Below, piece after piece: positions 34,608 to 45,787 of a DNA stretch of 64,000 nucleotides. Numbering within the stretch: position 1 is the stretch's first letter; each line of letters starts with the position of its first letter. The notes beneath the pieces were generated by a model, which saw only the letters and a program-made list of their open reading frames with translations, searched no databases and was not told the origin of the DNA. The stretch is taken from positions 1 through 64,000 of the forward strand of contig NZ_SMCO01000017.1 of assembly GCF_004346685.1 (NCBI RefSeq). Direction: 5' to 3'. The DNA is from Sulfurirhabdus autotrophica (GTDB lineage: Bacteria; Pseudomonadota; Gammaproteobacteria; Burkholderiales; SMCO01). A program made the translations under genes and the position numbers.

Positions 34608-35479
34608 GAACGCCCGGTGATTTGTTGCTGCCCTGCCCAGTCTCGTGCAAATTGCCAAGCCACCCGACCACTGCGCGATCCACGTGTAAGCGCCCACTGC
34701 AGCGCAGCCCTATGTAACATATCGATGTTTTTCGAATCTGCTTGAAGATAAGCCACCCAGTAATCTACTATTTTCAGATATTCATCTTGCGTAAAAGGAT
34801 AGAATGACACCCATAAACCAAAGCGCTCTGACAAGGAGATTTTTTCCTCTACCGCCTCTCCGGGATGAATTTCCGATCCCACGTGCCGTGCAACTAAATT
34901 CTCCTCCATATACTCCGGCATCAGATGGCGGCGATTGGAAGTCGCATAAATCAATACATTCTCTGATGTTGCGGCAATAGAGCCATCCAGCACAACTTTT
35001 AATGCTTTATAACCAGGCTCTTCTGCCTCAAAAGACAGATCATCACAAAAAATCAGAAATCGCTCAGAGCGATTACAAATCTGTTCCACAATTTCAGGCA
35101 GATCAATCAAATCATGCTTTTCAACTTCAATCAACCTTAATCCCTTAGTTGCAAATTTATTGAGCACTGCTTTGACCAAGGAAGATTTACCTGTTCCATG
35201 CGCACCGGTCAGCAAAACATTATTTGCCGGCAATCTCTGCACAAATTGACGAGTATTGCGTTCAATCAGTTTTTTCTGATCATCGATATCCTGCAAATCC
35301 TTGAGAAAAATCCGATGGGGCTGGCTAACGGGCTGAATAAACCCTACCCCATTTCGCTTACGCCAGCGAAATGCAATAGATGCGGCCCAGTCCGTCTCGC
35401 CAGGTAAATGGGGCATACATTGCTCCAGGCGGGTAAGCAGAGATTCTGCTTTGGCTATCAAATTTACAAAATCAGTCAT
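34604..35479 (-). CDS. DUF815 family AAA ATPase
   Basis: 291 residues. Walker A is GAHGTGKSS near residue 94, Walker B is FLIFCDDLSF near 143, and the ATSNRRHLMPEYM segment follows, all characteristic of DUF815 ATPases. The function of the family is unknown. It heads the overlapping three-gene operon with the Nudix-ThiE fusion and the YtkA-like gene. Confidence 0.85.
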   Translation of the reverse strand: MTDFVNLIAKAESLLTRLEQCMPHLPGETDWAASIAFRWRKRNGVGFIQPVSQPHRIFLKDLQDIDDQKKLIERNTRQFVQRLPANNVLLTGAHGTGKSSLVKAVLNKFATKGLRLIEVEKHDLIDLPEIVEQICNRSERFLIFCDDLSFEAEEPGYKALKVVLDGSIAATSENVLIYATSNRRHLMPEYMEENLVARHVGSEIHPGEAVEEKISLSERFGLWVSFYPFTQDEYLKIVDYWVAYLQADSKNIDMLHRAALQWALTRGSRSGRVAWQFARDWAGQQQITGRS

Positions 35480-35502
35480 TCAGTCAAATTATCAGGGAGT
35501 TT

Positions 35503-35527
35503 AAAAACTTATTATTTAAACAATAAG
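35503..35527 (-). terminator. Weak terminator after argJ
   Basis: On the minus strand, CTTATT / AATAAG (35527-35522 with 35514-35509) followed by TTTTT, 38 bases after the argJ stop. The stem is A/T-rich, so the call is tentative. Confidence 0.35.
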
Positions 35528-35564
35528 CAGCTTCATGGAACGCGAGAGCAACCTTACGCCGGGC

Positions 35565-36794
35565 CTAGCTCCGATATTCCGCATTGATTTTTACATAGTC
35601 ATAAGAAAAATCGCATGTCCATACGGTAGTTTCTGCTGATCCTCTGTTGAGCACCACTCGAATAGTTATTTCATCCTGTTTCATAATTCTTTGTCCATCG
35701 GCTTCCTGGTAACTCAGCGCGCGACCGCCATTCTCCACAACCAGCACATCTCCCAGATAAAGCGAAATGCGATTAACATCTAGATCAGCAATACCCGCAT
35801 AACCGATAGCAGCCAGTATTCGCCCCAGATTAGGATCAGAAGCAAAAAATGCCGTTTTGACCAGTGGTGAGTGAGCAATCGCATACGCTACCTTCGTGCA
35901 TTCCGCCTCGTTATGCCCACTTTCGATATTGATCGTCATGAATTTAGTTGCCCCCTCCCCATCGCGCACAATCGCCTGGGCAAGAAAAGTAGCCACGTCT
36001 GTTACCGCAGCCTGAAGCGCAATGAATTCATGACTTCCCGGATCCGTAATCTCTGGCATTTCAGCCGCGCCAGAGGCGATTAAAATCAACGAGTCATTGG
36101 TCGAAGTATCCCCATCGACGGTTATACGATTAAAAGAACGTTTTACCGCATGGTGCAACATGGTTTCCAACATTGCCTTGCTAACGACTGCATCTGTTGC
36201 GATATAGCCTAACATTGTCGCCATATTGGGGTGAATCATCCCAGAGCCCTTGGCAATACCTGTAATCGTAATCGCAACGCCGTTCAACTGGATCTGTTTT
36301 GAAATCGCTTTGGGTAAAATATCTGTAGTCATTATTGCCTGCGCTGCATTGAACCAATTATCTTCGCGCAAATCGGCAACACTTGCTGGCAAACCCGCTA
36401 CAATTTTTTCAATCGGCAGCGGTTCCATAATGACACCCGTTGAAAAAGGTAAAACCTGCGTTGACTCACAACCCAGCAATTTTGCCACTTCGTCGCAAGT
36501 GCGCTTCGTTCTCGCCAGCCCTTCTTCGCCAGTTCCTGCATTCGCATTTCCTGTATTCACCACTAAAGCTTTAACAGGTAATTTTGAGTGTAAGTGCTCA
36601 CGTGATACCAGCACAGGCGCAGCGCAAAAGCGGTTCTGAGTAAAGACCCCTGCTATTTTTGCTTGATCACTCACAGTAATCAACAATAAATCCTTGCGAT
36701 TCGGTTTTTTGATACTGGCTTCTGCAACTCCCAAAGACACCCCTTTAACAGGTGCGAGTTGTTCTGATTTAAGAGGTTCGAGATTAACTGGCAT
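35565..36794 (-). CDS. argJ: Glutamate N-acetyltransferase / amino-acid acetyltransferase ArgJ
   Basis: 409 residues. The self-cleavage motif [14 protein letters not shown], with the nucleophilic threonine near residue 191, is intact, so the precursor should split into alpha and beta chains. Other family motifs: FCAAPV near 37, NTGNANAGTG near 80. It recycles the acetyl group in arginine synthesis and may also make N-acetylglutamate. It stands alone, separated from secA by a strong terminator. Confidence 0.97.
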   Translation of the reverse strand: MPVNLEPLKSEQLAPVKGVSLGVAEASIKKPNRKDLLLITVSDQAKIAGVFTQNRFCAAPVLVSREHLHSKLPVKALVVNTGNANAGTGEEGLARTKRTCDEVAKLLGCESTQVLPFSTGVIMEPLPIEKIVAGLPASVADLREDNWFNAAQAIMTTDILPKAISKQIQLNGVAITITGIAKGSGMIHPNMATMLGYIATDAVVSKAMLETMLHHAVKRSFNRITVDGDTSTNDSLILIASGAAEMPEITDPGSHEFIALQAAVTDVATFLAQAIVRDGEGATKFMTINIESGHNEAECTKVAYAIAHSPLVKTAFFASDPNLGRILAAIGYAGIADLDVNRISLYLGDVLVVENGGRALSYQEADGQRIMKQDEITIRVVLNRGSAETTVWTCDFSYDYVKINAEYRS

Positions 36795-36893
36795 ATATAT
36801 TCCGATAGAGATTTTTCAAATACGATCAATCTATTTTAAACCAAAACTGGCTATGTAGTTTAACCGCTAAAAAACGGAGTGAAAGTGCGCAAT

Positions 36894-36923
36894 AAAAAAG
36901 CGGGAATAAATTCCCGCTTTTTT
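36894..36923 (-). terminator. Terminator of secA
   Basis: AAAAAAGCGGGAA / TTCCCGCTTTTTT with a four-base loop. It has T-runs on both strands, and on the minus strand it lies 48 bases past the secA stop. Strong. Confidence 0.88.
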
Positions 36924-36970
36924 ATAATGACGCTTTAAAATTCTTGATCAGCGAATTTCAACTCACCCCA

Positions 36971-39682
36971 TTAATTTAATTTCCCATGACACTGTTTATA
37001 TTTTTTGCCAGAGCCACAAGGGCAAGGATCATTTCGCCCTACCTTGTCTCCCTCGCGAACAACCGTTTGCTGTGAAACTTCTGCCTCATCGGTACCAGCC
37101 AAAGCATCTTCATAGTCTGCATGGTGATATTGCACATTTTCAAGCTCGCTAGGTTCCACCGCCTCGACATCTTCTTCACTACGAACCTGAACAGTCATTA
37201 CCAGCTTGGTTACTTCATACTTGATTGTTTCAAGCATACTTGAGAACAACTCAAACGCTTCACGCTTATATTCCTGCTTTGGATTCTTCTGCGCGTAACC
37301 ACGCAAATGTATCCCCTGACGCAAATGATCCAATGCCGCCAAATGCTCGCGCCAATGATTATCCAAGCCCTGCAGCATGACAGCACGTTCAAAATGATGC
37401 ATGACTTCAGGACCGACTTTCTCCAGTTTTGCCTGATATTGGGTATGGGCAGCCTCAATGATACGCTGGCGCAATCCTTCTTCGTTTAAACTGGATTCTT
37501 TGTCCAGCCAATCCTGCAAGGGTAATTGCAACTGAAATTCTGAAGCGAGCACTTTTTCCAGATCAGCCACTTCCCACTCTTCTTCCATACTATGTGGAAC
37601 AATGTGTTGACTGATCAGATCGAGAATAACGTTTTCACGCATATCGCGAATTGTTTCGGAGATATCCTGTACTTCCAGCAGTTCATTGCGCTGCTGATAA
37701 ATTACACGACGCTGATCATTGGAAACATCATCGTATTCCAGTAATTGCTTACGCATATCAAAGTTACGTGCTTCAACTTTTCGCTGTGCATTTTCAATCG
37801 CACGGGTTACCCACGGATGTTCAATTGCTTCACCCTCAGGCATTTTCAGGCGATCCATAATGGATGCCACGCGATCAGAAGCAAATATTCTGAGCAATGG
37901 ATCTTCTAGCGACAAATAGAACCGACTGGATCCCTGATCACCCTGTCTACCAGCCCGACCGCGCAACTGGTTATCAACACGACGAGACTCGTGCCGCTCA
38001 GTTCCAATAATGTGCAGCCCACCTAATTCCAACACCTGGTCATGAATCTTTTTCCATTCATCCTTGATCATTTTTACTGCGCTATCTTTTTGCTCTGCTG
38101 ATAGCTTTTCATCTTCACGGACTTTTTCCAAATCAGCTTCGATACTACCACCCAGTACAATGTCCGTACCACGACCGGCCATATTTGTTGCAATAGTGAT
38201 CATTTTAGGACGGCCAGCCTGGGCGACAATTTCAGCTTCCCTTGCGTGCTGTTTCGCATTAAGCACCTGGTGAGGAATTTTTTCTTTATTCAGCAATGAA
38301 GAAAGATATTCGTTTGTTTCAATGGATGTTGTACCAACCAACACTGGCTGCCCACTTGTGTAGCAAGCTTTAATATCGTTAATGACTGCCTGGTATTTCT
38401 CTCCGGTGGTACGGTAAACCTGATCCATTCGATCTTCCCGCACCATAGGGCGATGCGTTGGAATAACTACCGTTTCCAAGCCATAGATTTGCTGGAATTC
38501 ATACGCTTCGGTATCTGCCGTACCAGTCATACCGGATAATTTCTCGTACATACGGAAATAATTCTGGAATGTGATGGAAGCGAGCGTCTGGTTTTCCTTA
38601 AGGATTGCCACTCCTTCCTTAGCTTCCACAGCCTGATGCAAACCATCAGACCAACGTCGCCCGGACATTAAACGACCGGAAAACTCATCCACAATAACTA
38701 CTTCACCTTCCTGCACCACGTAGTGTTGATTAAGGTGATACAGTGAATGTGCACGTAATGCCGCGTAAACATGATGCATCAGGTTGATGTTAGCTGCATC
38801 GTATAAGCTGCTGCCTGGCAGAAGTAACCCTGCTTCCACAAGCAAATCTTCAGCATGTTCATGCCCTTCTTCTGTCAGCAGAACCTGATGCGCTTTTTCA
38901 TCTACACTGTAATCACCCGGACCATCTTCAGCTTCTTGTTTGACTAGCTTGGGCGCTAATTTATTGACACTGATATAAAGATCAATATTGTCATCCGCCT
39001 GTCCTGAAATAATCAACGGCGTACGTGCTTCATCAATCAGAATAGAGTCCACCTCGTCGATGATGCCGTAATGCAAACTGCGTTGCACACGTTCAGAGGG
39101 CTGGAACACCATATTGTCACGCAGGTAATCAAAACCAAATTCGTTATTGGTACCGTAGGTAATGTCTGCAGCATAGGCTTGCTGTTTTTCTTCGTGAGAC
39201 ATTTGAGAAAGATTGACACCGACGGAAAGCCCAAGAAAGTTATGAACACGCCCCATCCAGCCCGCATCCCGTTTCGCGAGATAATCATTCACGGTTACCA
39301 CATGCACACCTTTGCCAGTGATGGCATTCAGGTACGCAGGCAATGTTGACACCAGCGTTTTACCTTCACCGGTACGCATTTCAGCAATTTTTCCGTAATG
39401 GAGCACCATGCCACCAATCATCTGCACATCGTAGTGGCGCATTGATAGCACTCGACTACTTGCCTCTCTCACCACAGCAAAAGCTTCGGGCAGTAGCGCA
39501 TCAAGCGCTTCGCCGTTTTGATAACGCTGTTTGAATACATCTGTTTTCGCTCGCAACTCATCGTCTGTGAGTTTCGCTATTTCCGGCTCCAGCGCGTTAA
39601 TGACGCGAACCTTTTGCATGTATTGCTTGACCAGCCGCTCATTGCGACTACCGAAAACTTTTTTAAGCAGATTGGATAACAT
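36971..39682 (-). CDS. secA: Protein translocase ATPase SecA
   Basis: 903 residues, full length. Walker A region [17 protein letters not shown] is near 103-119, [15 protein letters not shown] near 208-222, the second nucleotide-binding fold includes [14 protein letters not shown] (about 500), and the C-terminal zinc-binding tail ends [17 protein letters not shown]. It drives preproteins through SecYEG. No secM is seen; the upstream gene is an M23 peptidase. Confidence 0.98.
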   Translation of the reverse strand: MLSNLLKKVFGSRNERLVKQYMQKVRVINALEPEIAKLTDDELRAKTDVFKQRYQNGEALDALLPEAFAVVREASSRVLSMRHYDVQMIGGMVLHYGKIAEMRTGEGKTLVSTLPAYLNAITGKGVHVVTVNDYLAKRDAGWMGRVHNFLGLSVGVNLSQMSHEEKQQAYAADITYGTNNEFGFDYLRDNMVFQPSERVQRSLHYGIIDEVDSILIDEARTPLIISGQADDNIDLYISVNKLAPKLVKQEAEDGPGDYSVDEKAHQVLLTEEGHEHAEDLLVEAGLLLPGSSLYDAANINLMHHVYAALRAHSLYHLNQHYVVQEGEVVIVDEFSGRLMSGRRWSDGLHQAVEAKEGVAILKENQTLASITFQNYFRMYEKLSGMTGTADTEAYEFQQIYGLETVVIPTHRPMVREDRMDQVYRTTGEKYQAVINDIKACYTSGQPVLVGTTSIETNEYLSSLLNKEKIPHQVLNAKQHAREAEIVAQAGRPKMITIATNMAGRGTDIVLGGSIEADLEKVREDEKLSAEQKDSAVKMIKDEWKKIHDQVLELGGLHIIGTERHESRRVDNQLRGRAGRQGDQGSSRFYLSLEDPLLRIFASDRVASIMDRLKMPEGEAIEHPWVTRAIENAQRKVEARNFDMRKQLLEYDDVSNDQRRVIYQQRNELLEVQDISETIRDMRENVILDLISQHIVPHSMEEEWEVADLEKVLASEFQLQLPLQDWLDKESSLNEEGLRQRIIEAAHTQYQAKLEKVGPEVMHHFERAVMLQGLDNHWREHLAALDHLRQGIHLRGYAQKNPKQEYKREAFELFSSMLETIKYEVTKLVMTVQVRSEEDVEAVEPSELENVQYHHADYEDALAGTDEAEVSQQTVVREGDKVGRNDPCPCGSGKKYKQCHGKLN

Positions 39683-39712
39683 GTATCTTCTTGATATTTA
39701 TCTTATAAAATT

Positions 39713-39763
39713 ATGAGGCGCCAGGCTTCAAGTGTTTATAACACCAAAAACCTCACGCCTCAT
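39713..39763. other. Imperfect long inverted repeat upstream of secA
   Basis: ATGAGGCG (39713-39720) mirrors CGCCTCAT (39756-39763), with an inner GTGTT / AACAC pair (about 39732-39744). It lies between the M23 peptidase and secA. It may terminate the peptidase transcript or form a secA leader structure; neither is certain. Confidence 0.35.
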
Positions 39764-39808
39764 GCACACACCGGACCTTTCAGTCACCTGAGGTGAGTCT
39801 ACAATTCC

Positions 39809-40723
39809 CTAATTCGCTGCCTGCAAAAACCGAGCCGGGTTTTGCGCCACACCTTTAAAACGTACTTCAAAATGCAAATGCGGGCCGGTTGAGCGCCCAG
39901 TGCTGCCTACTTTGGCAATCTGCTGGCCTTTCAACACAACATCACCCAACTTAACCAACCGTTGGGAAGCATGTGCATAGCGACTTACCAAACCATTCCC
40001 GTGGTCAATCTCGACCATATTACCATAGTCATGATGATAATCCGAGTAGACCACAATCCCTGCGGCTGCGGCCTTTATCGGGGCGCCAGTCTCAGCAGAA
40101 AAATCAATGCCTTCATGCATTGATTTTTTGCCCGTAAATGGATCGATACGAAATCCAAAATCCGATGAATGCCATTCAGTCGCAACAGGCGCTGCAGAAG
40201 GAAGCCTGATTTCCTTCTGATATTCTTTGGACAGCAGAGCATCCAAAACAGCCAAACGGTCAGATCGATCCACTATTTTCGAGGATAATTGTTGCAATTG
40301 ATCACTTACTTCAGCTGGCGACAAGTCGCCCAGCGTTTGCGATGGAATGGCCCCACCTTGCCCGGGGGATTGCTGAAAGTTAAATTCCTGAGGCTTTAAA
40401 CCGGCGGTTTTAGAAAGCCTTTCACCCAAAGCATCCAAACGAAACATCTGCGCCTGCATCTTTCCTACCCGAACTGCCAGCGAACTCAAATCATCTTTAA
40501 AATACGCAGCTTTATTTGGCTGTGGCATTGAAATGGGAAAGAATGATTGCAAGAATGGACTTTTGATATCCACAGCAATATGCAAAGAAAAATAATATAA
40601 TGAAGTTGCAAGCAATACAGGGAACACTAAAAATAGTGATGCCGCAGCAAGTGTGACTTGCGCCTTGTTCAACTGTATTGTTCGACTTTTTCCTAATGAA
40701 TTGGAAACAAGAATAATATTCAT
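39809..40723 (-). CDS. M23 family metallopeptidase
   Basis: 304 residues. An N-terminal membrane anchor lies at about 22-50, followed by a helical/coiled region and a C-terminal LytM/M23 domain (about 195-300). The zinc site is complete: HEGIDFSAETG with the first His and Asp, and HLHFEV at the end. It probably acts on peptidoglycan crosslinks, or as an activator if catalysis is restrained. AGGTGGGG lies just ahead of the ATG. It is divergent from the DciA-like gene with only 31 bases between starts. Confidence 0.93.
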   Translation of the reverse strand: MNIILVSNSLGKSRTIQLNKAQVTLAAASLFLVFPVLLATSLYYFSLHIAVDIKSPFLQSFFPISMPQPNKAAYFKDDLSSLAVRVGKMQAQMFRLDALGERLSKTAGLKPQEFNFQQSPGQGGAIPSQTLGDLSPAEVSDQLQQLSSKIVDRSDRLAVLDALLSKEYQKEIRLPSAAPVATEWHSSDFGFRIDPFTGKKSMHEGIDFSAETGAPIKAAAAGIVVYSDYHHDYGNMVEIDHGNGLVSRYAHASQRLVKLGDVVLKGQQIAKVGSTGRSTGPHLHFEVRFKGVAQNPARFLQAAN

Positions 40724-40754
40724 TGCCCCACCTTATCCTTATATAGTGCACTTT

Positions 40755-41195
40755 ATGTCCGCCAATAAATTGAATAGTTATCTGCATGCATCACCCATTC
40801 TTGACAGCCTGGCTATCAAAGCGCAACGTCTTCTGGATCTGCAAAAAGTTTTCAATCACCTCGCGCCGCAGTCTCTTGTTAATTATTCCAGCATTGCCTC
40901 TTTTGAGAACAACATACTGGTTGTTTATACTGTTAACGGCGCAATTGCGGCAAAACTCAAACAACAAATTCCGTCTGTTCTAGCCAAATTTCATAAACGG
41001 GGGTTTGAGATTACTTCAATTCGAGTAGAAGTGCAAGCCCACCCTCGGAGCACGAATCTTAATAAAATGAAAGAGATAGAACTCAGCCCTGGTGCAACCC
41101 AAAGCCTGGAAACACTTGCAGAAAGCTTGAGTGAATCTCCGCTTAAATTGGCCCTGCTGACAATGTTACAACGGCATACAGTGAAGAAAAGTTAA
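40755..41195 (+). CDS. DciA-like (DUF721) protein
   Basis: 146 residues from the ATG at 40755; an ATG about 100 bases upstream lies inside the divergent M23 gene and is rejected. It shows the DUF721/DciA pattern, with a helical start and a KH-like core (SLVNYSSIASFENNILVVYTVNGAIAAKLKQQIPSVLAKF). DciA is the ancestral helicase-operator that loads DnaB in bacteria lacking DnaC. The lpxC-DciA-M23-secA order is typical of Betaproteobacteria. Confidence 0.85.
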   Translation: MSANKLNSYLHASPILDSLAIKAQRLLDLQKVFNHLAPQSLVNYSSIASFENNILVVYTVNGAIAAKLKQQIPSVLAKFHKRGFEITSIRVEVQAHPRSTNLNKMKEIELSPGATQSLETLAESLSESPLKLALLTMLQRHTVKKS

Positions 41196-41201
41196 ATATA
41201 T

Positions 41202-41384
41202 TTAAATCAGGACCAGTCTTTCGAGGATGAAGAGCGCAGCAAAAATCAGCAAAAAAACTATTGTAAATCTGAATATTTGCCAAGCAAATTGAAGATACCG
41301 TTTATCGCGAGAGAAGAAATATACGACGATTGAAGCGCCAATCGCTATTAAGGCTAGAAGTACAAGCAATCGTAAAACGATCAC
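41202..41384 (-). CDS. Small two-helix membrane protein, unknown
   Basis: 60 residues with a GTG start. Two hydrophobic segments (about 4-24 and 36-58) are separated by a short basic loop (FSRDKRYLQFAWQ). I do not recognise a named family. It lies just downstream of lpxC on the same strand, 40 bases after its stop, and converges on the DciA-like gene. A hydrophobic spurious ORF is possible, but the helix-loop-helix pattern suggests a real membrane protein. Confidence 0.5.
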   Translation of the reverse strand: MIVLRLLVLLALIAIGASIVVYFFSRDKRYLQFAWQIFRFTIVFLLIFAALFILERLVLI

Positions 41385-41424
41385 ATTTGCCCCATTTTAA
41401 TAATCAATGGCTTAGTGATGTAAA

Positions 41425-42339
41425 TCAGGCAGCCTGTTTTTGTAGCTTGACGAATGCAACAGGTGCAGACTCCGCATTATCAAAAGAAACATATTCCCAG
41501 GCATCAGCTTCTGACAGCAAACAACGCAACAAACGGTTGTTAAGTGCATGTCCCGATTTATATCCTGTAAAGGCACCAACCAGCGGGTGTCCAAGCAGAT
41601 ATAAATCACCAATTGCGTCTAACACTTTATGCTTCACAAATTCATCTTCATAGCGCAAACCATCACTATTCAGAATACGGAACTCATCCATTACAATGGC
41701 GTTATCCAGACTACCACCTAATGCCAGCCCCTGGGAGCGCAGCATTTCTACATCCTGCATAAAACCAAAGGTTCTGGCACGGCTGACTTCTTTGATATAG
41801 GAAGTAGTGGCAAAATCCACTGTCAGCGACTGACTGGAACTATCCAGTACCGGATGACTGAAATCAATGGTAAAGCTCACTTTGAAGCCATCATACGGCT
41901 CAAAGCGCACCCATTTATCCCCTTCCATTACTTGCACTGTTTTTTTGATGCGAATGAATTTTTTGGGAGCAGTCTGCTCTTCGATGCCGGCTGATTGCAG
42001 CAAAAACACAAAAGGACCGGCACTGCCATCCATTATTGGCACTTCAGCCGATGTCAGATCGATATACACATTATCAATCCCCAACCCGGCAAGTGCTGAC
42101 ATCAGATGTTCAACTGTTGATACTTTGACTTCTCCATTTTCCAATGTTGAGGAAAGACGGGTATCGCCAACATGGTGAGGGGCAGCTTTTATTTCAACCG
42201 GTTCCGGCAGATCAATGCGACGAAAAACAATCCCTGTGTTGATGGCAGCCGGACGCAGGGTTAGGTATACCTTTTCCCCGGTATGCAGTCCCACGCCCGT
42301 GGCACGAATAATGTTCTTCAATGTGCGCTGTTTGATCAT
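41425..42339 (-). CDS. lpxC: UDP-3-O-acyl-N-acetylglucosamine deacetylase LpxC
   Basis: 304 residues. Zinc-ligand and catalytic motifs are present: [11 protein letters not shown] (His near 78), [16 protein letters not shown] (about 235-250), and [12 protein letters not shown] with the general acid/base histidine near 264. It catalyses the committed step of lipid A synthesis. It follows ftsZ by 170 bases on the same strand, as in most beta/gammaproteobacteria, but with its own likely promoter. Confidence 0.97.
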   Translation of the reverse strand: MIKQRTLKNIIRATGVGLHTGEKVYLTLRPAAINTGIVFRRIDLPEPVEIKAAPHHVGDTRLSSTLENGEVKVSTVEHLMSALAGLGIDNVYIDLTSAEVPIMDGSAGPFVFLLQSAGIEEQTAPKKFIRIKKTVQVMEGDKWVRFEPYDGFKVSFTIDFSHPVLDSSSQSLTVDFATTSYIKEVSRARTFGFMQDVEMLRSQGLALGGSLDNAIVMDEFRILNSDGLRYEDEFVKHKVLDAIGDLYLLGHPLVGAFTGYKSGHALNNRLLRCLLSEADAWEYVSFDNAESAPVAFVKLQKQAA

Positions 42340-42509
42340 GCGCGTTTTCCCTAAACTATTAGTCCTTCATTTTAAATTGAAAATCCCTGTGCAGCAAGAT
42401 TTCAATTCCTTGCCGATTATACATTTACAACAACACCGACTTATTTGTTGCAAAAATGTAACACCTGGATTTTCACTTAAATTTTTGGATTCCCAGTTTA
42501 GTCAGGTCA

Positions 42510-43670
42510 TTAATCCGCTTGTTTGCGAAGAAATGCCGGTATATCCAGCAGCTCCACCCCTGATTGTTTCATGGCTTCGATCGTGGCATCGCGACGGCGA
42601 CGCATTACCGCTGGCTGATCCAAAGTTGCATAGTCCACTTGGGAGTCAACTTGCAGCGGTGCGTTATCTGTACCCGTTCTGATCACCATCAACGGCTTGT
42701 TCTGCTGACGATTTAAAGGACTTCCCAAGCCGGTTGCCACCATGGTCACGCGCAGATCATCTCCCATGCTTTCATCGATTACGGTTCCTACGATTACGGT
42801 TGCATCTTCAGCAGTGAATCCCTTAATGGTATTCATCACATCATGCACTTCTTTCATTTTCATGCTCATGCTCGCGGTGATATTGACCAGCACACCACGC
42901 GCACCTGAAAGATTAATGTCTTCCAACAACGGGCTTGCAACGGCTTTTTCTGCCGCGATTACTGCGCGATCCACGCCTGAAGCAGACGCTGAACCCATCA
43001 TGGCCATTCCCATTTCTGACATGACTGTTTTCACGTCTGCAAAATCCACGTTGACCAGACCAGGGCAGTTAATCACTTCTGCAATACCTGAAACTGCACC
43101 ATGCAGCACATCATTTGCAGCTTTAAAGGCATCCAGCATGCTGACATCGTCGCCCAACACTTGCATCAGTTTGTCATTTGGAATCACGATGAGCGAATCT
43201 ACATGTTTGCTTAGCGCTTCAATACCTTCTTGCGCGATTCGCTGACGTTTCCCTTCGAATCCAAAAGGCTTGGTGACGACGGCTACGGTCAGAATACCCA
43301 TTTCCTTGGCCACTTCAGCTACAATCGGTGCTGCGCCTGTACCTGTTCCACCACCCATACCCGCAGTAATGAACAGCATGTCTGCGCCTTCAATCAGCTC
43401 TGCAATACGCTCACGATCTTCAAGCGCTGCTTCTCGGCCTATCTCCGGATTTGCTCCTGCACCCAGGCCTTTTGTGACATTCGAACCTAATTGCAGAACC
43501 GTTTTTGCCTGATTACGTTTAACTGCCTGAGCATCGGTATTGGCGCAAATGAATTCCACACCCTGCACGCCATAGTTGATCATGTGGTCGACTGCGTTAC
43601 CACCACAACCACCTACTCCGATTACTTTGATCACAGCTTCCTGAGTTTGTGTGTCCATTAATTCAAACAT
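42510..43670 (-). CDS. ftsZ: Cell division GTPase FtsZ
   Basis: 386 residues. The tubulin signature [10 protein letters not shown] is near 106. The T7 synergy loop ([11 protein letters not shown]) is near 205. The conserved C-terminal peptide that binds FtsA and ZipA is [14 protein letters not shown]. It polymerises into the Z-ring. It is the last cell-division gene of the dcw block, 101 bases after ftsA. Confidence 0.98.
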   Translation of the reverse strand: MFELMDTQTQEAVIKVIGVGGCGGNAVDHMINYGVQGVEFICANTDAQAVKRNQAKTVLQLGSNVTKGLGAGANPEIGREAALEDRERIAELIEGADMLFITAGMGGGTGTGAAPIVAEVAKEMGILTVAVVTKPFGFEGKRQRIAQEGIEALSKHVDSLIVIPNDKLMQVLGDDVSMLDAFKAANDVLHGAVSGIAEVINCPGLVNVDFADVKTVMSEMGMAMMGSASASGVDRAVIAAEKAVASPLLEDINLSGARGVLVNITASMSMKMKEVHDVMNTIKGFTAEDATVIVGTVIDESMGDDLRVTMVATGLGSPLNRQQNKPLMVIRTGTDNAPLQVDSQVDYATLDQPAVMRRRRDATIEAMKQSGVELLDIPAFLRKQAD

Positions 43671-43771
43671 TGTTGCCTCCTAATTATCGCGCCAAAATGA
43701 AATTTATCTTCAACCCACTACTTAAATATTTCCCCACCTGCCTGATACTTTCACTACCCTTTACTTCTTTT

Positions 43772-45010
43772 TTAAAAATTTCCCTGGAACCAGTTTTTCA
43801 TTCTTTCCAGCACATGTTTAAATGATGTACTTTGCATTTTTACCAATTGATGCCGCTGATGTTGATCCAGCCCTGCGAGCAACAAACCCACACCGGTTGA
43901 ATATCGCGGATTTCGAACCACTTCTGCCAACCCGCCTTCATACGTGGGTTTACCCAATCTGACCGGCATATGAAATACTTCTTCACCCAGCTCTACCATG
44001 CCGGACATTCCTGCGCATCCTCCCGTGATCACGATGCCGGAAGACAGCAAATCTTCAAACCCGCTTCGCCGTAATTCCGCCTGCACCAGCGAATAAAGTT
44101 CCTCTACTCTTGGTTCAATTACTTCAGCCAATGTTTGCCGCGACAACTGACGGGCACCCCTCTCACCTACACCAGGCACTTCCAGCATTTCATGCGGGTC
44201 AGCCAATTGACGCAAGGCACATCCATAGGTGCGTTTGATATCTTCTGCATCCTTGGTCGGGGTACGTAACGCCATGGCGATATCGCTGGTAACCTGATCT
44301 CCCGCTATGGGTATGACCGCTGTGTGGCGTATGGCGCCATCGATAAATACGGCGATGTCGGTTGTTCCACCGCCAATGTCTACCAAACAGACACCCAAAT
44401 CCTTTTCATCTTCCGAGAGGACTGCCAGTGCCGATGCCAGCGGCTGCAAGATCAAATCAGTGACATCTAACCCGCATCGGCGCACACACTTAACAATATT
44501 CTGCGCTGCTGAAACAGCACCGGTAACAATATGGACTTTGACTTCCAGCCTGACGCCGCTCATGCCAATTGGCTCGCGTACATCTTCCTGCCCATCGATG
44601 ATGAATTCCTGTGTAAGGATATGCAGGATTTGCTGATCCATCGGGATATTGACCGCTCTTGCAGTTTCAATCACGCGATCAACATCTGCTTGCGTCACTT
44701 CCTTGTCTTTAATTGCAACCATACCGTGGGAGTTAAACCCCTTGATATGGCTACCGGCGATCCCGGTATACACTTCCCGTATCTTGCAATCCGCCATTAA
44801 TTCAGCTTCTTCAAGCGCACGTTGTATGGCGCTCACTGTTGATTCAATGTTTACCACGACACCTTTTTTCAGGCCGCGCGAGGGATGGTTACCCATGCCG
44901 ATGATTTCCATGCGGCCTTCCGGTAACACTTCTGCGACGATTGCGACTATCTTGGATGTACCGATATCCAGTCCCACAATCAGATTTTTTTGTTCCTTAA
45001 TCTTGCTCAT
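43772..45010 (-). CDS. ftsA: Cell division protein FtsA
   Basis: 412 residues from the ATG at 45010, preceded by AAGGGGAA; an in-frame TTG 33 bases upstream is rejected. Actin-fold motifs are DIGTSKIVAIVAEV (about 15-28) and the DIGGGTTDIAVF phosphate-binding loop (about 205-216). A C-terminal amphipathic membrane-targeting helix is present (FKHVLERMKNWFQGNF). It tethers FtsZ to the membrane. Confidence 0.97.
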   Translation of the reverse strand: MSKIKEQKNLIVGLDIGTSKIVAIVAEVLPEGRMEIIGMGNHPSRGLKKGVVVNIESTVSAIQRALEEAELMADCKIREVYTGIAGSHIKGFNSHGMVAIKDKEVTQADVDRVIETARAVNIPMDQQILHILTQEFIIDGQEDVREPIGMSGVRLEVKVHIVTGAVSAAQNIVKCVRRCGLDVTDLILQPLASALAVLSEDEKDLGVCLVDIGGGTTDIAVFIDGAIRHTAVIPIAGDQVTSDIAMALRTPTKDAEDIKRTYGCALRQLADPHEMLEVPGVGERGARQLSRQTLAEVIEPRVEELYSLVQAELRRSGFEDLLSSGIVITGGCAGMSGMVELGEEVFHMPVRLGKPTYEGGLAEVVRNPRYSTGVGLLLAGLDQHQRHQLVKMQSTSFKHVLERMKNWFQGNF

Positions 45011-45043
45011 CCTGCTTTTCCCCTTGTCCGGTATGTATGCCAA

Positions 45044-45787
45044 CTATGCTGGCTTGGCATTACTTGCCGGCTCCTTGCCTCTCAATTGTTGTTGCGGCAC
45101 CCGAACTGCAAATCCATTCGGATAACGTAAATCTACGTACTGTATTTTCCTTTGAAGCGTGCCCAGCGTCCTGTCATATACAGAGATAAACTTTGTCAGA
45201 CGGGTTGCTACCTGGTCACGTCCTAGTTCTACCACCATGCCGTTATCCAGTTTCAACTGCCAGGCTCGGCGTGGGGACAATATCACCTGTGATGGCGCCA
45301 GCTTAAGCACAACCAATTGTTGCTTGAAGCGCATGTAGTTCTCGGCCACTTCTTTTTCACTGCCTGGCTGCCCTACAAACTCAGGCAGACTGATGTCACT
45401 CGAAGCAGCCTGAAACAGTTCACCCTTGGTATTCACCAGCGCCATATTCCCCCAGCGGGCCATTGCGACGTGTTCTTCCAGTGACACTTCCAGTCCATCC
45501 GGCCAGCGACGACGCATACTGACATTACGCACCCAGGGTAGCTTCTCGAATGCGCCTCTCGCTTTCTTCAAGTCCAGCGTAAAAAAATTTCCTTTTAGTT
45601 GCTGGTCCACAATGTATTTAACCTGCTCTCTTGTCACGTATTTCAATTCCCCATTCACCGTGATGTCACGTAATGGAAACACCGGGAGATGCACTACCAT
45701 AAACAGTATTGCGTACAACACCAGAATCGCTGACACTGCATAAAACAGGTTTGCAATCCATAGCAATAGTTGTGGCTTATCCCACAT
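45044..45787 (-). CDS. ftsQ: Cell division protein FtsQ
   Basis: 247 residues, bitopic: a membrane segment at about 13-33, a POTRA domain (about 38-110) with [12 protein letters not shown], and a beta domain after it. FtsQ recruits FtsB and FtsL to the divisome. It overlaps ddlB by 11 bases and is followed by ftsA after 33 bases. Confidence 0.95.
   Translation of the reverse strand: MWDKPQLLLWIANLFYAVSAILVLYAILFMVVHLPVFPLRDITVNGELKYVTREQVKYIVDQQLKGNFFTLDLKKARGAFEKLPWVRNVSMRRRWPDGLEVSLEEHVAMARWGNMALVNTKGELFQAASSDISLPEFVGQPGSEKEVAENYMRFKQQLVVLKLAPSQVILSPRRAWQLKLDNGMVVELGRDQVATRLTKFISVYDRTLGTLQRKIQYVDLRYPNGFAVRVPQQQLRGKEPASNAKPA

Noticed and set aside
39683-40755. A secM-like regulator upstream of secA
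   Set aside because: The upstream gene is a clear M23 peptidase; no arrest-peptide-type small gene is visible.
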